DNA of 64,000 nt from an uncultured Stenotrophomonas sp. GTDB lineage: Bacteria; Pseudomonadota; Gammaproteobacteria; Xanthomonadales; Xanthomonadaceae. Position 1 is the first letter of the stretch; every line of letters starts with the position of its first letter. Under the pieces are notes generated by a model. That model was not told where the DNA came from and did no database searches. It worked only from the letters and a program-made list of their open reading frames with translations. Positions 63,779 through 64,000 of this stretch are shown here, one piece after another. The DNA is taken from NCBI RefSeq assembly GCF_913778665.1, contig NZ_CAJYVQ010000010.1, positions 124,001-188,000 of the forward strand, read 5' to 3'. The position numbers were made by a program, and so were the translations under genes.

Positions 63779-64000
63779 TCAGCGGAAGTCCTGGTGGCAG
63801 GCACGGCAATCGGCCTGCACGGTGTCCACCACCTTGGCCAGCGCTGCGCAGTCGCTGGGCGGTGCGGCCAGTGCAGCATTGAGGTTGCCGCGCAGCTGGC
63901 TGGCGTGCTGCTGGAACCGGGCATTGTCCTTCAGCCCCGGAAAGGCCAGGTCGAGGTCGTTGGACAGCAGGCGCACGGCCTGCAGCCGCGGCACGCTGTC
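63779..64000 (-). CDS. Cytochrome c, C-terminal part (cut by window)
   Basis: The last 73 residues of a protein whose start lies beyond the window. The heme motif CRACH is three residues from the C-terminus (DCRACHQDFR), the position seen in four-helix cytochromes c', and the rest is helical (FQQHASQLRGNLNAALAA). Such proteins are matured by the ccm system in this window. An unseen upstream part could change the class. Confidence 0.75.
   Translation of the reverse strand, partial: DSVPRLQAVRLLSNDLDLAFPGLKDNARFQQHASQLRGNLNAALAAPPSDCAALAKVVDTVQADCRACHQDFR

Overview
The window is a GC-rich (roughly two-thirds G+C), densely packed gammaproteobacterial chromosome segment. Gene content and order, and many short palindromic repeats that start with GTAG (SMAG-type), point to Stenotrophomonas, most likely the S. 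maltophilia complex; this is inferred from the sequence alone. I found no rRNA, tRNA, CRISPR array, insertion sequence or prophage. The segment is mostly core genome with a few accessory or lineage-specific items.

Layout. 1-2675: cydD (5' truncated by the window) and cydC. 2702-4159 (minus): DUF1294 protein and a MetX-family O-succinyltransferase. 4232-10993 (minus): a complete cytochrome c maturation operon, ccmABCDEFGHI, with a TTG start for ccmA. 11190-13158: glutamine/methionine transaminase plus omega-amidase, a keto-acid repair and salvage pair. 14268-17692 (minus): scpA-scpB-rluB, where RluB carries a very long Gly/Arg/Pro-rich tail. 18062-18639: yciI-bolA. 18804-31034: a carbohydrate locus with a LacI-family repressor, a TonB-dependent receptor, a GH144-like lipoprotein, a binding-protein-dependent sugar importer without its own ATPase, and a large secreted six-hairpin glycosidase-like protein. 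Two perfect matches to a LacI-family operator pattern tie the locus together. 31037: a secreted endonuclease/exonuclease/phosphatase-fold protein. 32067-36718: divergent rne and rluC. 36719-37223: an intergenic block with two copies of a large hairpin element. 37224-42312: zupT, a TonB-C lipoprotein, phhB, nfuA, a transmembrane repetitive protein, and a barnase/barstar pair. 42532-49225: sodA, a degenerate EEP-fold protein, a POT peptide transporter, a rhomboid protease, small genes, an RsiV-like lipoprotein and cfa. 49354-58816: M3 peptidase, glutathione peroxidase, TlpA-like protein, fpr behind a Fur-like box, an ABC exporter, an AhpD-like protein with a SigJ-like ECF sigma factor, and class I fumarase. 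58929-64000: a frameshifted Cys-rich lipoprotein and its intact neighbour, a GST, ArsC-like protein, OMPLA, a DUF456 protein, a cold-shock protein, a glycine-zipper lipoprotein and the 3' end of a cytochrome c gene.

Themes. Several genes serve heme and thiol chemistry at the periplasmic face: cydDC exports thiols, ccm matures c-type cytochromes, and a cytochrome c lies at the right edge. Others serve oxidative-stress defence: sodA, glutathione peroxidase, fpr, AhpD-like protein, nfuA. The most interesting parts are the LacI-controlled glucan-type uptake locus, the paired hairpin elements with different but self-complementary arms, the secreted EEP-fold pseudoenzyme, and the transmembrane repetitive protein of unknown function.
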